6,738 bases of DNA, taken from the NCBI GenBank assembly GCA_903922535.1, contig CAIXUF010001296.1, positions 1 through 6,738 of the forward strand, written 5' to 3'. The notes below the pieces were generated by a model, which saw only the letters and a list, made by a program, of their open reading frames with translations, was not told where the DNA came from and did not search any database. Source of the stretch: Candidatus Hydrogenedentota bacterium. Lineage in GTDB: Bacteria; Hydrogenedentota; Hydrogenedentia; Hydrogenedentiales; CAITNO01. The position numbers and the translations under genes are program-made. Within the stretch, counting starts at the first letter, position 1, and the number at the start of each line of letters is the position of its first letter. This document shows, in pieces, positions 1 through 5,743 of the stretch.

Positions 1-560
1 GTCGCGGTGCCGCTGTTTGCGTAGGCCCCGTACGTGACGCCGGAACGCGGACTCGTCTGATCAATGTTGCCCAAACAGGTTATCGCCGCCTGTTTCCTGT
101 CGATGCTGCCCTGGTAGGTTATCGACAGATTGAAGGTCTGGGTGACGGTCGAATCACCAATCGCCGCATAGAACTGTTCCACGCCATGCCCGTTGGTGGT
201 GCCAATCAGAAGGATGCCTCCCTCCGCCTTGGTGAATGTCTTTCCGTTCCACGTCGGCAGCGTGGTGGTGGAAACGATCGCATCGCCCTGGTTTCCCGAC
301 GATGATTTATACGTTGATGTCGTAAGCACCAGGACCCGGTTCTTGCCGGCCGGCGCGGTGTAGGAGCCGGTTTCTGAGGCGCTGGACGCAACGCTGGCAA
401 TAACTTCGGCCTGTGGCGCCAGGAGCTGCGGCGCGGCAAAGGCCGGCGCGGCAACAACGCCGCACAGGCAAGCCACCACGACCAGCATGGCAGGCACAAA
501 GGCAACGCGCCTGCGCGTCACCTGACGCCCATTAACCAAATTCGCGCTAGATTCTTTCAT
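1..560 (-). CDS. Secreted/surface beta-sandwich-type protein, N-terminal part (runs off left edge)
   Basis: Reading leftward from ATG 560-558, the frame stays open for 186 codons to the window edge, so the C-terminus is missing. An in-frame TGA lies 13 codons upstream, and an AGGA sits about 11 nt before this ATG. The N-terminus looks like a signal peptide: basic Arg16-Arg18, a hydrophobic stretch at about 19-38, and a likely signal peptidase I site after Ala42 (AFA|AP). Cys31 in VVAC could also be read as a lipobox, but the hydrophobic run continues past it. The mature part is rich in Ser, Thr and Gly. It follows a pattern I recall from repeated extracellular domains of environmental bacteria: GSYTAPAGKNRVLVL, a middle strand region, then CLGNIDQTSPRSG (compare GVDQT-P). 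This suggests an exported beta-sandwich repeat protein, with no enzymatic motif visible. Export is fairly likely; the family is a recollection and the function is unknown. Confidence 0.7.
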   Translation of the reverse strand, partial: MKESSANLVNGRQVTRRRVAFVPAMLVVVACLCGVVAAPAFAAPQLLAPQAEVIASVASSASETGSYTAPAGKNRVLVLTTSTYKSSSGNQGDAIVSTTTLPTWNGKTFTKAEGGILLIGTTNGHGVEQFYAAIGDSTVTQTFNLSITYQGSIDRKQAAITCLGNIDQTSPRSGVTYGAYANSGTA

Positions 561-1112
561 AACCAAACCATCCTGTGCGTTAAGACTAAAGATTGCTCAA
601 GATCAAACGACATTCCCCACCACGGGCAATATCGCATTGACTAGTCTGCCAATAATCCCGCTTCACGACAACCCGGTTCGCCGCAAATTGGGCCACTTCA
701 CGTTTACCGGGTGACCACATCCAGTGGTGGCCTTGCATTCAATTGTACACCATACTCATGCATAAAATGGAGCGTCCAATAAATGAGCATCATTAACACG
801 GCGCATGACAGCCAATTCCTTGGTGCCGCGCACTTTAGTCTCATTTTCTGATGCCTGTAACCGGGATGTTCTTTGAGCGCTTCCGTGCCAAGATTGCCAA
901 CCACCATTTCATCTGCTGGTATCACAATACTATAACCTGTCAAAAAAGGCAAGGTTTTTTTCGGAACGGAAGTCCAGATTACACAGTTGTGCCGCGTTCA
1001 GTCCGCCGATCTTTGAACCAATTGCCACCGGGCGACCGGAATGCCCCGAACTGTGTCGTAGACCGCCAAACGGGCCCGGAGGTTTCCTCGTGCAGGGCGA
1101 AGACGGGCGGTA
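561..1112. other. Intergenic stretch without a convincing gene
   Basis: This lies between the divergent secreted-protein gene and mutL. Open frames exist on both strands (704-952 minus, 851-1138 plus), but they lack a Shine-Dalgarno, have no recognisable domain, and use codons (AGG, AGA, TTA, ATA) unlike the flanking high-GC genes. Bases 561-960 look A/T-richer than the surroundings. A short arm pair AACCT (934-938) / AGGTT (952-956) followed by a T run to 961 could be a weak plus-strand terminator, but the stem is only 5 bp with a 13-nt loop. I see no tRNA, rRNA or CRISPR structure. It probably holds the promoter of the secreted gene, and perhaps a decayed gene. Confidence 0.5.
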
Positions 1113-1141
1113 TTGCCTGGAACAGGGGGATGCTTTAGAAT
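1113..1141 (+). promoter_or_regulatory. Predicted sigma-70 promoter of mutL
   Basis: TTGCCT (1113-1118, 4 of 6 consensus bases) and TAGAAT (1136-1141, 5 of 6) are separated by exactly 17 bases. This puts the transcription start near 1148 and leaves a leader of about 26 nt before the mutL ATG at 1174. Spacing and position are ideal; the call is by consensus only. Confidence 0.6.
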
Positions 1142-1173
1142 AGGTTCTGGCAACAGGGAGCCCGGCAAGCGTT

Positions 1174-3102
1174 ATGGCACCGTCGTCCGACATTCCAAAC
1201 ATACGCGTCCTGCCCGACGATGTGGCGAACAAGATCGCCGCGGGCGAGGTGGTGGAGCGTCCCGCGTCGGTGATCAAGGAACTGGTGGAGAACGCGCTGG
1301 ACGCCCGGGCCACGCGGGTCACCGTGCGCATCGTGGCCGCCGGCCGGACACTGGTCGAGGTGATCGACAACGGCCACGGCATGTCGGAGCAGAACGCGCT
1401 GCTGTCCATCGAGCGGCACGCAACCAGCAAAATCCGCTCCGCCGAGGACCTGGACGGGGTCCACACGCTCGGCTTTCGCGGCGAGGCGTTGGCCAGCATC
1501 GCGTCCGTTTCCCGGTTTACCCTGACGACCCGCCGCGCCAGGGACGAGTCGGCCACGCAAATCCACGTGGACGGGGGCGTGCTGCGCGACGTCCAAAAGG
1601 CGGGCGCGCCCGCCGGCACGCGGGTGACCGTGAACCGGCTGTACTTCAACACCCCCGTCCGCGCCAAGTTCCTCAAAGGCATCACGACGGAACTGGGCCA
1701 CTGCATCGACGTGGTGCAGCGCCATGCGCTCTGCCACGAGGGCGTGGCCTTTCAGATGCTTCACAATGACCGCATGCTGCTCGACATCCCCGAACGGGCC
1801 ACCCTGCGCGACCGGGTCGCGCTCATCTGGGGCCTTGGCTTCATGCGCGACATGACAGACATCGACGGCGAGGCCAACGGTTTCCACATCCGGGGGCTGG
1901 CGGGCACACCCACCCTGAGCCGGGCCACCCGCTCGCACCAGTTCTTTTTCATCAACGCAAGACCGGTGGTAAACCGTTCATTGCAATACGGCCTGGAAGA
2001 CGCCTTTCGCGGGCTGCTCACGGTGGGACGCTATCCCGTGGGCGTGTTGCTGCTGGAAACCAACCCGCGTTTTGTCGATGTCAACATCCACCCCACCAAG
2101 CGCGAGGTGCGCTTCCGCGAGGAGCGCGACGCGCGCGACGCGGTGCGCGATGTGGTGCGCGAGGCGCTGACCCGTCCGGCCACCGACGCCATGGCCGCGG
2201 CAAGTGCCGCCGCCAGCCGTCCAAGGGTTCCGGTACCCGCCCCCGCTGTACCGGCACAGACGAGCCCGCCGCCAAATCTTGCGCCGCCGACCGGCGTTCC
2301 AGAGACACAAACGCAGGCTTTTCTCGAAAAACTCGATGATTTCGAGTCCGCCACATTGACCGAGCCGTCCTCCGACCCCGTGGAGGAGCGCGTCGCGCCG
2401 CCCGAACCGGCCTGGCTGCCCGGGTTCAACCGGCAAAAGGAGTCCCCGCTCGACGAATGCCGTGCCGGCGGGTTCTCGATGGACGGTGTCACCCCCGCCG
2501 CGCTGTATGAGCCGGTGGGCGACCTGCCCGACGCGGCCTTGCAGGTGTTCGACACCTATCTGCTGGTGCCGGGCGAGACGCGCCTGCTCATCATTGACCA
2601 GCATGCGCTCCACGAGCGCCTTAATTTCGAGCAGCTCCGCAATGAACTGCTCGACCGGGGCTACGAGTCGCAACAGCTTGCCGTGCCGCTCATTGTCGAG
2701 GTGGCACCCTCGCAGGCCGCGCTGGTGACCGAAAACACCCCGCTTTTTTCAAAACTCGGGGTGGACTTGGAACCGTTCGGCAGCAACACTTTCCAGATCA
2801 CCGCCATCTGCCACCTCTACGAGGAGTCGCGGATCAACGACCTGGTGTTCCAAGTGCTCGACGAACTGGCCCAGGGCAACCTGTTCGACCGGGAGAATGT
2901 GGCATCTGACATGCTTCGTCTCGCCACGCGCGCGTGCAAGGCGTCGGTCAGGGCGGGCGAACCGCTCTCCCCCGAGGAACGGCGCAACCTGCTGGCGGGA
3001 TTTCGCCGCCTGCGCCCGCCCTACACCTGTCCCCACGGCCGGCCCATCATTGTCGAACTGACCCGCCACCAGATGGAGAAAAGCTTCCGGAGGATCCAGT
3101 GA
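1174..3102 (+). CDS. mutL: DNA mismatch repair protein MutL (latent-endonuclease type)
   Basis: MutL couples mismatch recognition by MutS to strand incision. The 642 residues are a normal length. The GHL ATPase domain spans about 8-335: VVERPASVIKELVENALDA with catalytic Glu36 and Asn40, DNGHG at 65-69, GFRGEALASI at 100-109, and Lys309 in HPTKREVRF, equivalent to E. coli Lys307. A Pro/Ala-rich linker covers about 336-440. The C-terminal dimerisation domain carries the metal-dependent nuclease signature DQHA-x2-E-x4-E (475-486), ACKASVRAG (587-595) and CPHGRP (619-624). QQLAVP (500-505) sits where the Bacillus protein has its beta-clamp motif. The protein should therefore nick DNA itself, as in bacteria without MutH. 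The ATG at 1174 gives the family N-terminus; GGGAG lies 13 nt upstream, which is rather far. The stop TGA (3100-3102) overlaps a GTG that is a relic of the miaA start (see the repeat entries). It is first in a mutL-miaA operon interrupted by a toxin-antitoxin-like pair. Confidence 0.97.
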   Translation: MAPSSDIPNIRVLPDDVANKIAAGEVVERPASVIKELVENALDARATRVTVRIVAAGRTLVEVIDNGHGMSEQNALLSIERHATSKIRSAEDLDGVHTLGFRGEALASIASVSRFTLTTRRARDESATQIHVDGGVLRDVQKAGAPAGTRVTVNRLYFNTPVRAKFLKGITTELGHCIDVVQRHALCHEGVAFQMLHNDRMLLDIPERATLRDRVALIWGLGFMRDMTDIDGEANGFHIRGLAGTPTLSRATRSHQFFFINARPVVNRSLQYGLEDAFRGLLTVGRYPVGVLLLETNPRFVDVNIHPTKREVRFREERDARDAVRDVVREALTRPATDAMAAASAAASRPRVPVPAPAVPAQTSPPPNLAPPTGVPETQTQAFLEKLDDFESATLTEPSSDPVEERVAPPEPAWLPGFNRQKESPLDECRAGGFSMDGVTPAALYEPVGDLPDAALQVFDTYLLVPGETRLLIIDQHALHERLNFEQLRNELLDRGYESQQLAVPLIVEVAPSQAALVTENTPLFSKLGVDLEPFGSNTFQITAICHLYEESRINDLVFQVLDELAQGNLFDRENVASDMLRLATRACKASVRAGEPLSPEERRNLLAGFRRLRPPYTCPHGRPIIVELTRHQMEKSFRRIQ

Positions 3103-3108
3103 AACCCG
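3086..3108 (+). repeat. Direct repeat, left copy: mutL/miaA junction
   Basis: Bases 3086-3103 (tccggaggatccagtgaa) are identical to 3952-3969. After one mismatch (3104 a versus 3970 g), cccg is again shared, giving 22 of 23. In this copy the bases encode the last mutL residues (RIQ, stop) and also hold GGAGG plus a GTG that would start MKP, as in MiaA. The copies are 866 bp apart and flank the DUF4258/HTH module like a target-site or junction duplication. Confidence 0.85.
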
Positions 3109-3155
3109 GAACACCGCGTCACATGCCCCACACTTTCCCACCTTTCCAGAATTGA
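3099..3155 (+). other. Relic miaA start: 18-codon mini-ORF
   Basis: GTG 3099-3101 overlaps the mutL TGA and has GGAGG five bases upstream, exactly like the real miaA start at 3965. It reads MKPGTPRHMPH and stops at TGA 3153-3155, inside the -35 region of the next promoter. Only the first three codons match MiaA (MKP); the rest is unrelated. It is probably a by-product of the junction duplication. It could still be translated by coupling to mutL, but a functional peptide is not supported. Confidence 0.4.
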
Positions 3156-3180
3156 CTCGCCGATGTAACTATGTTACATT
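3152..3180 (+). promoter_or_regulatory. Predicted promoter with palindromic operator of the toxin-antitoxin-like pair
   Basis: TTGACT (3152-3157) and TACATT (3175-3180) are 17 bases apart, giving a plausible sigma-70 promoter. A perfect inverted repeat, ATGTAAC-TAT-GTTACAT (3163-3179, 7-bp arms, 3-base spacer), covers the spacer and most of the -10. An HTH protein bound here would block RNA polymerase, which is the usual autoregulation of type II toxin-antitoxin operons. The likely repressor is the HTH protein at 3470-3946. The site also contains the first ATG (3171) of the upstream gene, arguing that translation starts further down. Confidence 0.65.
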
Positions 3181-3473
3181 CTAAGCGAACTGACATACAG
3201 GCGGAAATGCTGCGGCTGCTGGACAGCCCGGCCGGCTACCTTGAAACCGAACATGCCAAGGAACGCATGCGCGAGCGGGAAATCACCCGTCAGGAAATCT
3301 GGCATGTCCTGAAAACAGGCCGGCGCGAACCCAGAAAAGACGCCTACAACAACGCCTTCAACACTTGGAACTACGCCATGCGCGGAAACACCCTGACAGA
3401 CAGAACGCTGCGCGTCATTGTGACCGTGGTGGGACGGGTGGTCGTTGTCACCGCAATGGAGATCCAGAGATGA
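3171..3473 (+). CDS. DUF4258 / RelE-like putative toxin
   Basis: The longest frame is 100 residues. It has the DUF4258 layout: His28-Ala...Arg32-Met-x2-Arg (HAKERMREREIT), a helix QEIWHVLKTG (41-50), an aromatic strand WNYAMRG (66-72), and two C-terminal beta strands (LRVIVTVVGRVVVVTAMEI). The family belongs to the RelE/MqsR-like small toxin fold and is commonly paired with an HTH antitoxin; members are predicted mRNA interferases, but nothing here shows activity. ATG 3171 lies inside the palindromic operator and predicted -10, so ATG 3207 (88 residues, preceded by a close-set AGGCGG) is a likely true start. The stop overlaps the next gene's ATG (ATGA, 3470-3473), implying translational coupling. 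Toxin-first order matches MqsRA and HigBA. Its codons look A-richer than those of mutL and miaA, consistent with acquisition. Confidence 0.75.
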   Translation: MLHSKRTDIQAEMLRLLDSPAGYLETEHAKERMREREITRQEIWHVLKTGRREPRKDAYNNAFNTWNYAMRGNTLTDRTLRVIVTVVGRVVVVTAMEIQR

Positions 3474-3946
3474 GCACGCGCATTGTCAAAGAATACACGG
3501 ACACCGGGTTTGGTTTTCCCGTTATCATAAAGAATGTGCCCATGGCGCGCATCGGCGAAGATGAAATGGCGCTCATAGACTATAAGAAGCTCGAAAAGGC
3601 CCTCATCCAGGCGATGCCCGCCAAACATGCCCGGCTGTCCGGGGCCGAAATCCGATTCATCCGGCAGCACTTCGGACTCACCCTGCAAGCCTTTGGCGGA
3701 ATCTTCGGGGTCACTCATCCCGCTGTCAAGAAATGGGAATCCTGCAAAGAGCACCCCGCCTGCATGACCATCGGCACCGAAAAAGCCCTGCGTATGTGGG
3801 TGCAGCGCCGCCTGTCCGGCAGCGAACACCGTTTCATCACCCTTTGGGACTCCCTCGAAGACCGGACACTTTCTGATGCAGACGGGCCTCTTGCCCTTCC
3901 CTACAGCCGCGTTTCCATGCCCGTGCGCCATAGCCATGCACAATAG
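3470..3946 (+). CDS. MqsA-like HTH putative antitoxin / autorepressor
   Basis: The protein has 158 residues. The start is ATG 3470, overlapping the toxin stop, with GGAG 8 nt upstream (3458-3461); the frame is open further upstream, but the overlap makes this start convincing. The N-terminal half (about 9-52) has Y-x3-GFGFPVIIKNV and IDYKKLEKAL, as in the N-terminal region of MqsA/HigA-like antitoxins, but without CxxC zinc ligands. Residues 56-95 form a Cro/C1-type helix-turn-helix: LSGAEIRFIRQHFGLTLQAF, then GVTHPAVKKWES, ending with the conserved Trp89-Glu90. The C-terminal 40 or so residues after the HTH (about 116-158) match nothing I recognise. Its probable roles are to neutralise the DUF4258 protein and to repress the shared promoter through the palindrome at 3163-3179. 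It could also be only a regulator of an RNase-like partner. Pairing and domain calls are firm; activity is inferred. Confidence 0.75.
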   Translation: MSTRIVKEYTDTGFGFPVIIKNVPMARIGEDEMALIDYKKLEKALIQAMPAKHARLSGAEIRFIRQHFGLTLQAFGGIFGVTHPAVKKWESCKEHPACMTIGTEKALRMWVQRRLSGSEHRFITLWDSLEDRTLSDADGPLALPYSRVSMPVRHSHAQ

Positions 3947-3951
3947 ATACC

Positions 3952-3974
3952 TCCGGAGGATCCAGTGAAGCCCG
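3952..3974 (+). repeat. Direct repeat, right copy: miaA ribosome binding site and start
   Basis: This is the second copy of the 23-base junction (22 matches to 3086-3108). Here it supplies miaA with GGAGG (3955-3959), a five-base spacer and the GTG start (3965). Read in the old mutL frame it still says Leu-Arg-Arg-Ile-Gln-stop, although no mutL remains upstream; just before it lies the antitoxin stop (3944-3946). With no coding role for its left half, the identity is best explained by duplication. Confidence 0.85.
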
Positions 3975-4936
3975 TTCTTGCGGTGGTCGGCCCCACGGCT
4001 TCCGGCAAAACAAGCCTCGGCATCGAACTCGCCCGCGCCCTCAACGGCGAAATTGTGTCCGCCGATTCAATGCAGTTTTACCGTGGCATGGAAATCGGCA
4101 CGGCAGCCCCAACCCCGAAGGAACAGGCTGGGGCCGCGCACCATTTTGTCTCCTTTCTCACCCCCGACCAGGACATGGCCGCAGGCGAATACCAGCGCCT
4201 CGCGCGCGTCTGCATTGCGGACATGCAGGCCCGGGACAAAACGGCCGTGGTCGTGGGCGGTTCGGGACTCTATCTGCGCGCGCTTATGGACGGGCTGTTC
4301 GACGGGCCTCCCCGCGATGAGGCCATCCGCGCCCGGCTCCGCCAGGAGGCGCATGAACATGGCAACGCGCGCCTCATGGAACGCCTCCGCGCCGTTGATC
4401 CGGAGTACGCCGCCACACTGACCAGCGAGAATGATCAGGTGCGCCTCGTGCGCGCCCTTGAGGTCTACGAAATCACCGGCTCCACCCTCTCGGCGCTGCA
4501 CCATCGGCACCGCGAGACGCTGGAGGCCATGCCCGCAATGCAGGTCGGAATCCGCATGGACCGGGAAACCCTCTACAAGCGGATTGACCGGCGGGTGGAC
4601 CTGATGCTGGAGGCGGGGTGGATTGCTGAAACGGAACGGCTGCTGGATGCAGGCTACGGCCCCCATCTGGACCGCTTGAAGGCGCTCGGCTACCGCGAAA
4701 TCGCCGCCAGTCTCCGGGGCGAACAGGACTTGCCGACCGCCGTCGCGGCCGCCAAACAGCATCACCGGCGTTACGCCAAACGGCAGATGACCTGGTTTCG
4801 GGCGGACCCGCGCATACACTGGCTCGACGGGGATTCGCCAGCGGGAATGTCGGTTCTCATCGGACGGACATTGGACCTGTGGCAGGCCAACCTTCCTGAG
4901 TTGTCAGATACTGGGGAAATCGGGAAAATCGCTTGA
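3965..4936 (+). CDS. miaA: tRNA dimethylallyltransferase MiaA
   Basis: MiaA transfers the dimethylallyl group of DMAPP to N6 of A37 in tRNAs that read UNN codons, the first step towards ms2i6A. The 323 residues are full length. Visible motifs are the P-loop GPTASGKT (9-16), DSMQFYRGMEIGTA (34-47) with the catalytic Asp34, HH at 59-60, VVGGSGLYLRAL (96-107), the substrate-binding region LYKRIDRRVDLMLEAGW, the LGYREI motif, and YAKRQMTWFR (270-279). The start is GTG 3965, with GGAGG five bases ahead, giving MKPVLAVVGPTASGKT. Pairing with mutL is a widespread bacterial arrangement; here the toxin-antitoxin-like pair lies between them. miaA is probably transcribed from the mutL promoter by read-through and also from the cassette promoter, which may bring it under the cassette's autoregulation. 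No hfq follows. Confidence 0.97.
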   Translation: MKPVLAVVGPTASGKTSLGIELARALNGEIVSADSMQFYRGMEIGTAAPTPKEQAGAAHHFVSFLTPDQDMAAGEYQRLARVCIADMQARDKTAVVVGGSGLYLRALMDGLFDGPPRDEAIRARLRQEAHEHGNARLMERLRAVDPEYAATLTSENDQVRLVRALEVYEITGSTLSALHHRHRETLEAMPAMQVGIRMDRETLYKRIDRRVDLMLEAGWIAETERLLDAGYGPHLDRLKALGYREIAASLRGEQDLPTAVAAAKQHHRRYAKRQMTWFRADPRIHWLDGDSPAGMSVLIGRTLDLWQANLPELSDTGEIGKIA

Positions 4937-5089
4937 ACCGATGCGAGGCGATCCGCGCACGGGAGATCTGGAGACATGCACAAGGTGGGCGAAGTGAGCA
5001 TGAATGTGAATCACCTGCGGGATTGAGTCCATGCCGTCCACAGTTGAATCATGTCCTCGCCGCCCCCGATCCGTTTCCAAGTGGAATAG

Positions 5090-5132
5090 CCTCAAAACAC
5101 GAAATCCCGGCCCCTGACAGGCCGGGATTTCG
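5090..5132 (-). terminator. Rho-independent terminator of the DksA-like gene
   Basis: A perfect 13-bp stem (5100-5112 with 5120-5132) encloses a 7-base loop. On the minus strand it starts 22 bases after the DksA-like stop and is followed by GTGTTTTGAGG, a modest U tract. The plus strand has no T run after the stem, although the 3' arm ends in ATTTCG, so it may also slow read-through from convergent miaA. The stretch 4937-5089 between miaA and the hairpin holds nothing recognisable. Confidence 0.8.
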
Positions 5133-5153
5133 GAATATGCTGTTCTGATAGGC

Positions 5154-5537
5154 CTAGTACTGCCGGTTGTGCTGCTGTTCCCGTTCCAGTTCTTCCTGGT
5201 ACTCCACGCAGTAGCGCGCTGCGGGAAACGCCTCCAGCCGTTTCTTGGGAATGGCTTTGCCGCTGCCCTCGCAGACGCCGTAGGTCCCTTTCTCTATGCG
5301 CAGCAATGCATCGGCAATGTCCATCAACCGCTGCGATTCGCCGCTGGCGATATTGAGCGAGGTCTCCAGTTCAAAACTGTCCGTGCCGCTCTCGGCATAA
5401 CTGGTAAGGTCCCCCCCACTTTCGCGGCCGGCCTCGGTGCGCGAGGCCTCCTCAATGCTGCGGACGCTGCCCATGAGCCGGTCGCGCTCTTCCAGCAGCA
5501 TCTTCTCGAACTTCTTGATTTCGGCCTTGGTGAGCAT
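5154..5537 (-). CDS. DksA/TraR-family protein with half of the zinc-finger cysteines
   Basis: The family binds in the RNA polymerase secondary channel and tunes transcription, often with ppGpp. The protein has 127 residues from ATG 5537, ten bases after a full AGGAGG; GTG 5543 (129 residues, four bases after it) is the alternative. Numbering from the GTG, a helical N-terminus (6-35, LTKAEIKKFEKMLLEERDRL) leads into GGDLTSYAESGTDSFELE and the helix ending ALLRIEKGTYGVCEG. The zinc-finger region keeps the family frame (GTYGVC...KAIPKKRLEAFPAARYC), but the CxxC pairs are C91-x2-S94 and C112-x2-Y115, so four-Cys zinc binding is impossible. The DxxDxA tip of E. coli DksA is also absent. Similar cysteine-poor members (CE-tGkpI...RLEA-P) are, as I recall, a known subgroup. 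It has its own promoter and terminator, so it is monocistronic. Confidence 0.88.
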   Translation of the reverse strand: MLTKAEIKKFEKMLLEERDRLMGSVRSIEEASRTEAGRESGGDLTSYAESGTDSFELETSLNIASGESQRLMDIADALLRIEKGTYGVCEGSGKAIPKKRLEAFPAARYCVEYQEELEREQQHNRQY

Positions 5538-5652
5538 CTGCACACTACCTCCTACACTGTATGAACACTCAGCTCTGTCTCGGAAATCCGGCTCTTTGCC
5601 GAAAAATGCTGCAACTATTTGTCATGTCTAGACTTGCGGCATCCCAATATAG

Positions 5653-5673
5653 TCCGGACGAACAACGTCCGGA
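5653..5673 (-). promoter_or_regulatory. Hairpin in the DksA-like leader
   Basis: TCCGGAC / GTCCGGA arms (7 bp, perfect) enclose a 7-base loop within the untranslated leader predicted for the DksA-like mRNA. A second small hairpin, CGGC-AAAGA-GCCG, follows at about 5587-5602. Neither has a T tract on either strand, so they are not obvious terminators. They may stabilise or regulate the leader. Confidence 0.35.
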
Positions 5674-5695
5674 ACAAAGCCGAAAAAGCGGCGAG

Positions 5696-5725
5696 AGTGT
5701 ATCATAAGAGCGACGAATTTGTCAA
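5696..5725 (-). promoter_or_regulatory. Predicted promoter of the DksA-like gene
   Basis: On the minus strand, a consensus TTGACA (5725-5720) is followed after 18 bases by TACACT (5701-5696), preceded by TG plus one base (an extended -10). It starts about 19 bases after the tex stop. The transcript would begin near 5689, giving a leader of about 150 nt before ATG 5537. Confidence 0.6.
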
Positions 5726-5743
5726 GAAGCGGCATTATTCGCA

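Noticed and set aside
704..952. 82-residue minus-strand frame with a hydrophobic segment
   Set aside because: It begins at TTG without a Shine-Dalgarno, its codon use differs from the neighbouring genes, and no known domain is recognised.
851..1138. 95-residue plus-strand frame upstream of mutL
   Set aside because: No ribosome binding site, no family resemblance, and it runs through the predicted mutL promoter.
930..1938. Long minus-strand and other-frame readings opposite mutL
   Set aside because: Antisense shadows created by the high GC third positions of an unmistakable mutL.
3365..3469. Upstream extension of the HTH protein (193 residues)
   Set aside because: It would overlap the DUF4258 gene by over 100 bases; ATG 3470 with GGAG and the ATGA overlap is the natural start.
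3086..3974. Insertion sequence or integron-type element between mutL and miaA
   Set aside because: No transposase, integrase, terminal inverted repeats or attC-like structure is visible; only direct repeats and the two-gene module.
4933..5148. 71-residue frame after miaA, and a 16-codon frame starting at 4976
   Set aside because: The larger one runs through the terminator stem and lacks domain similarity; the short one has a GGAG ahead but nothing else in its favour.
5169..5564. Plus-strand frame of 131 residues opposite the DksA-like gene
   Set aside because: Complement of a clear family member; hydrophobic-looking residues are a side effect of the antisense reading.
5653..5673. Hairpin considered as the tex terminator
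   Set aside because: No U tract follows on the minus strand, and it lies downstream of a good promoter, so a leader element is more likely.
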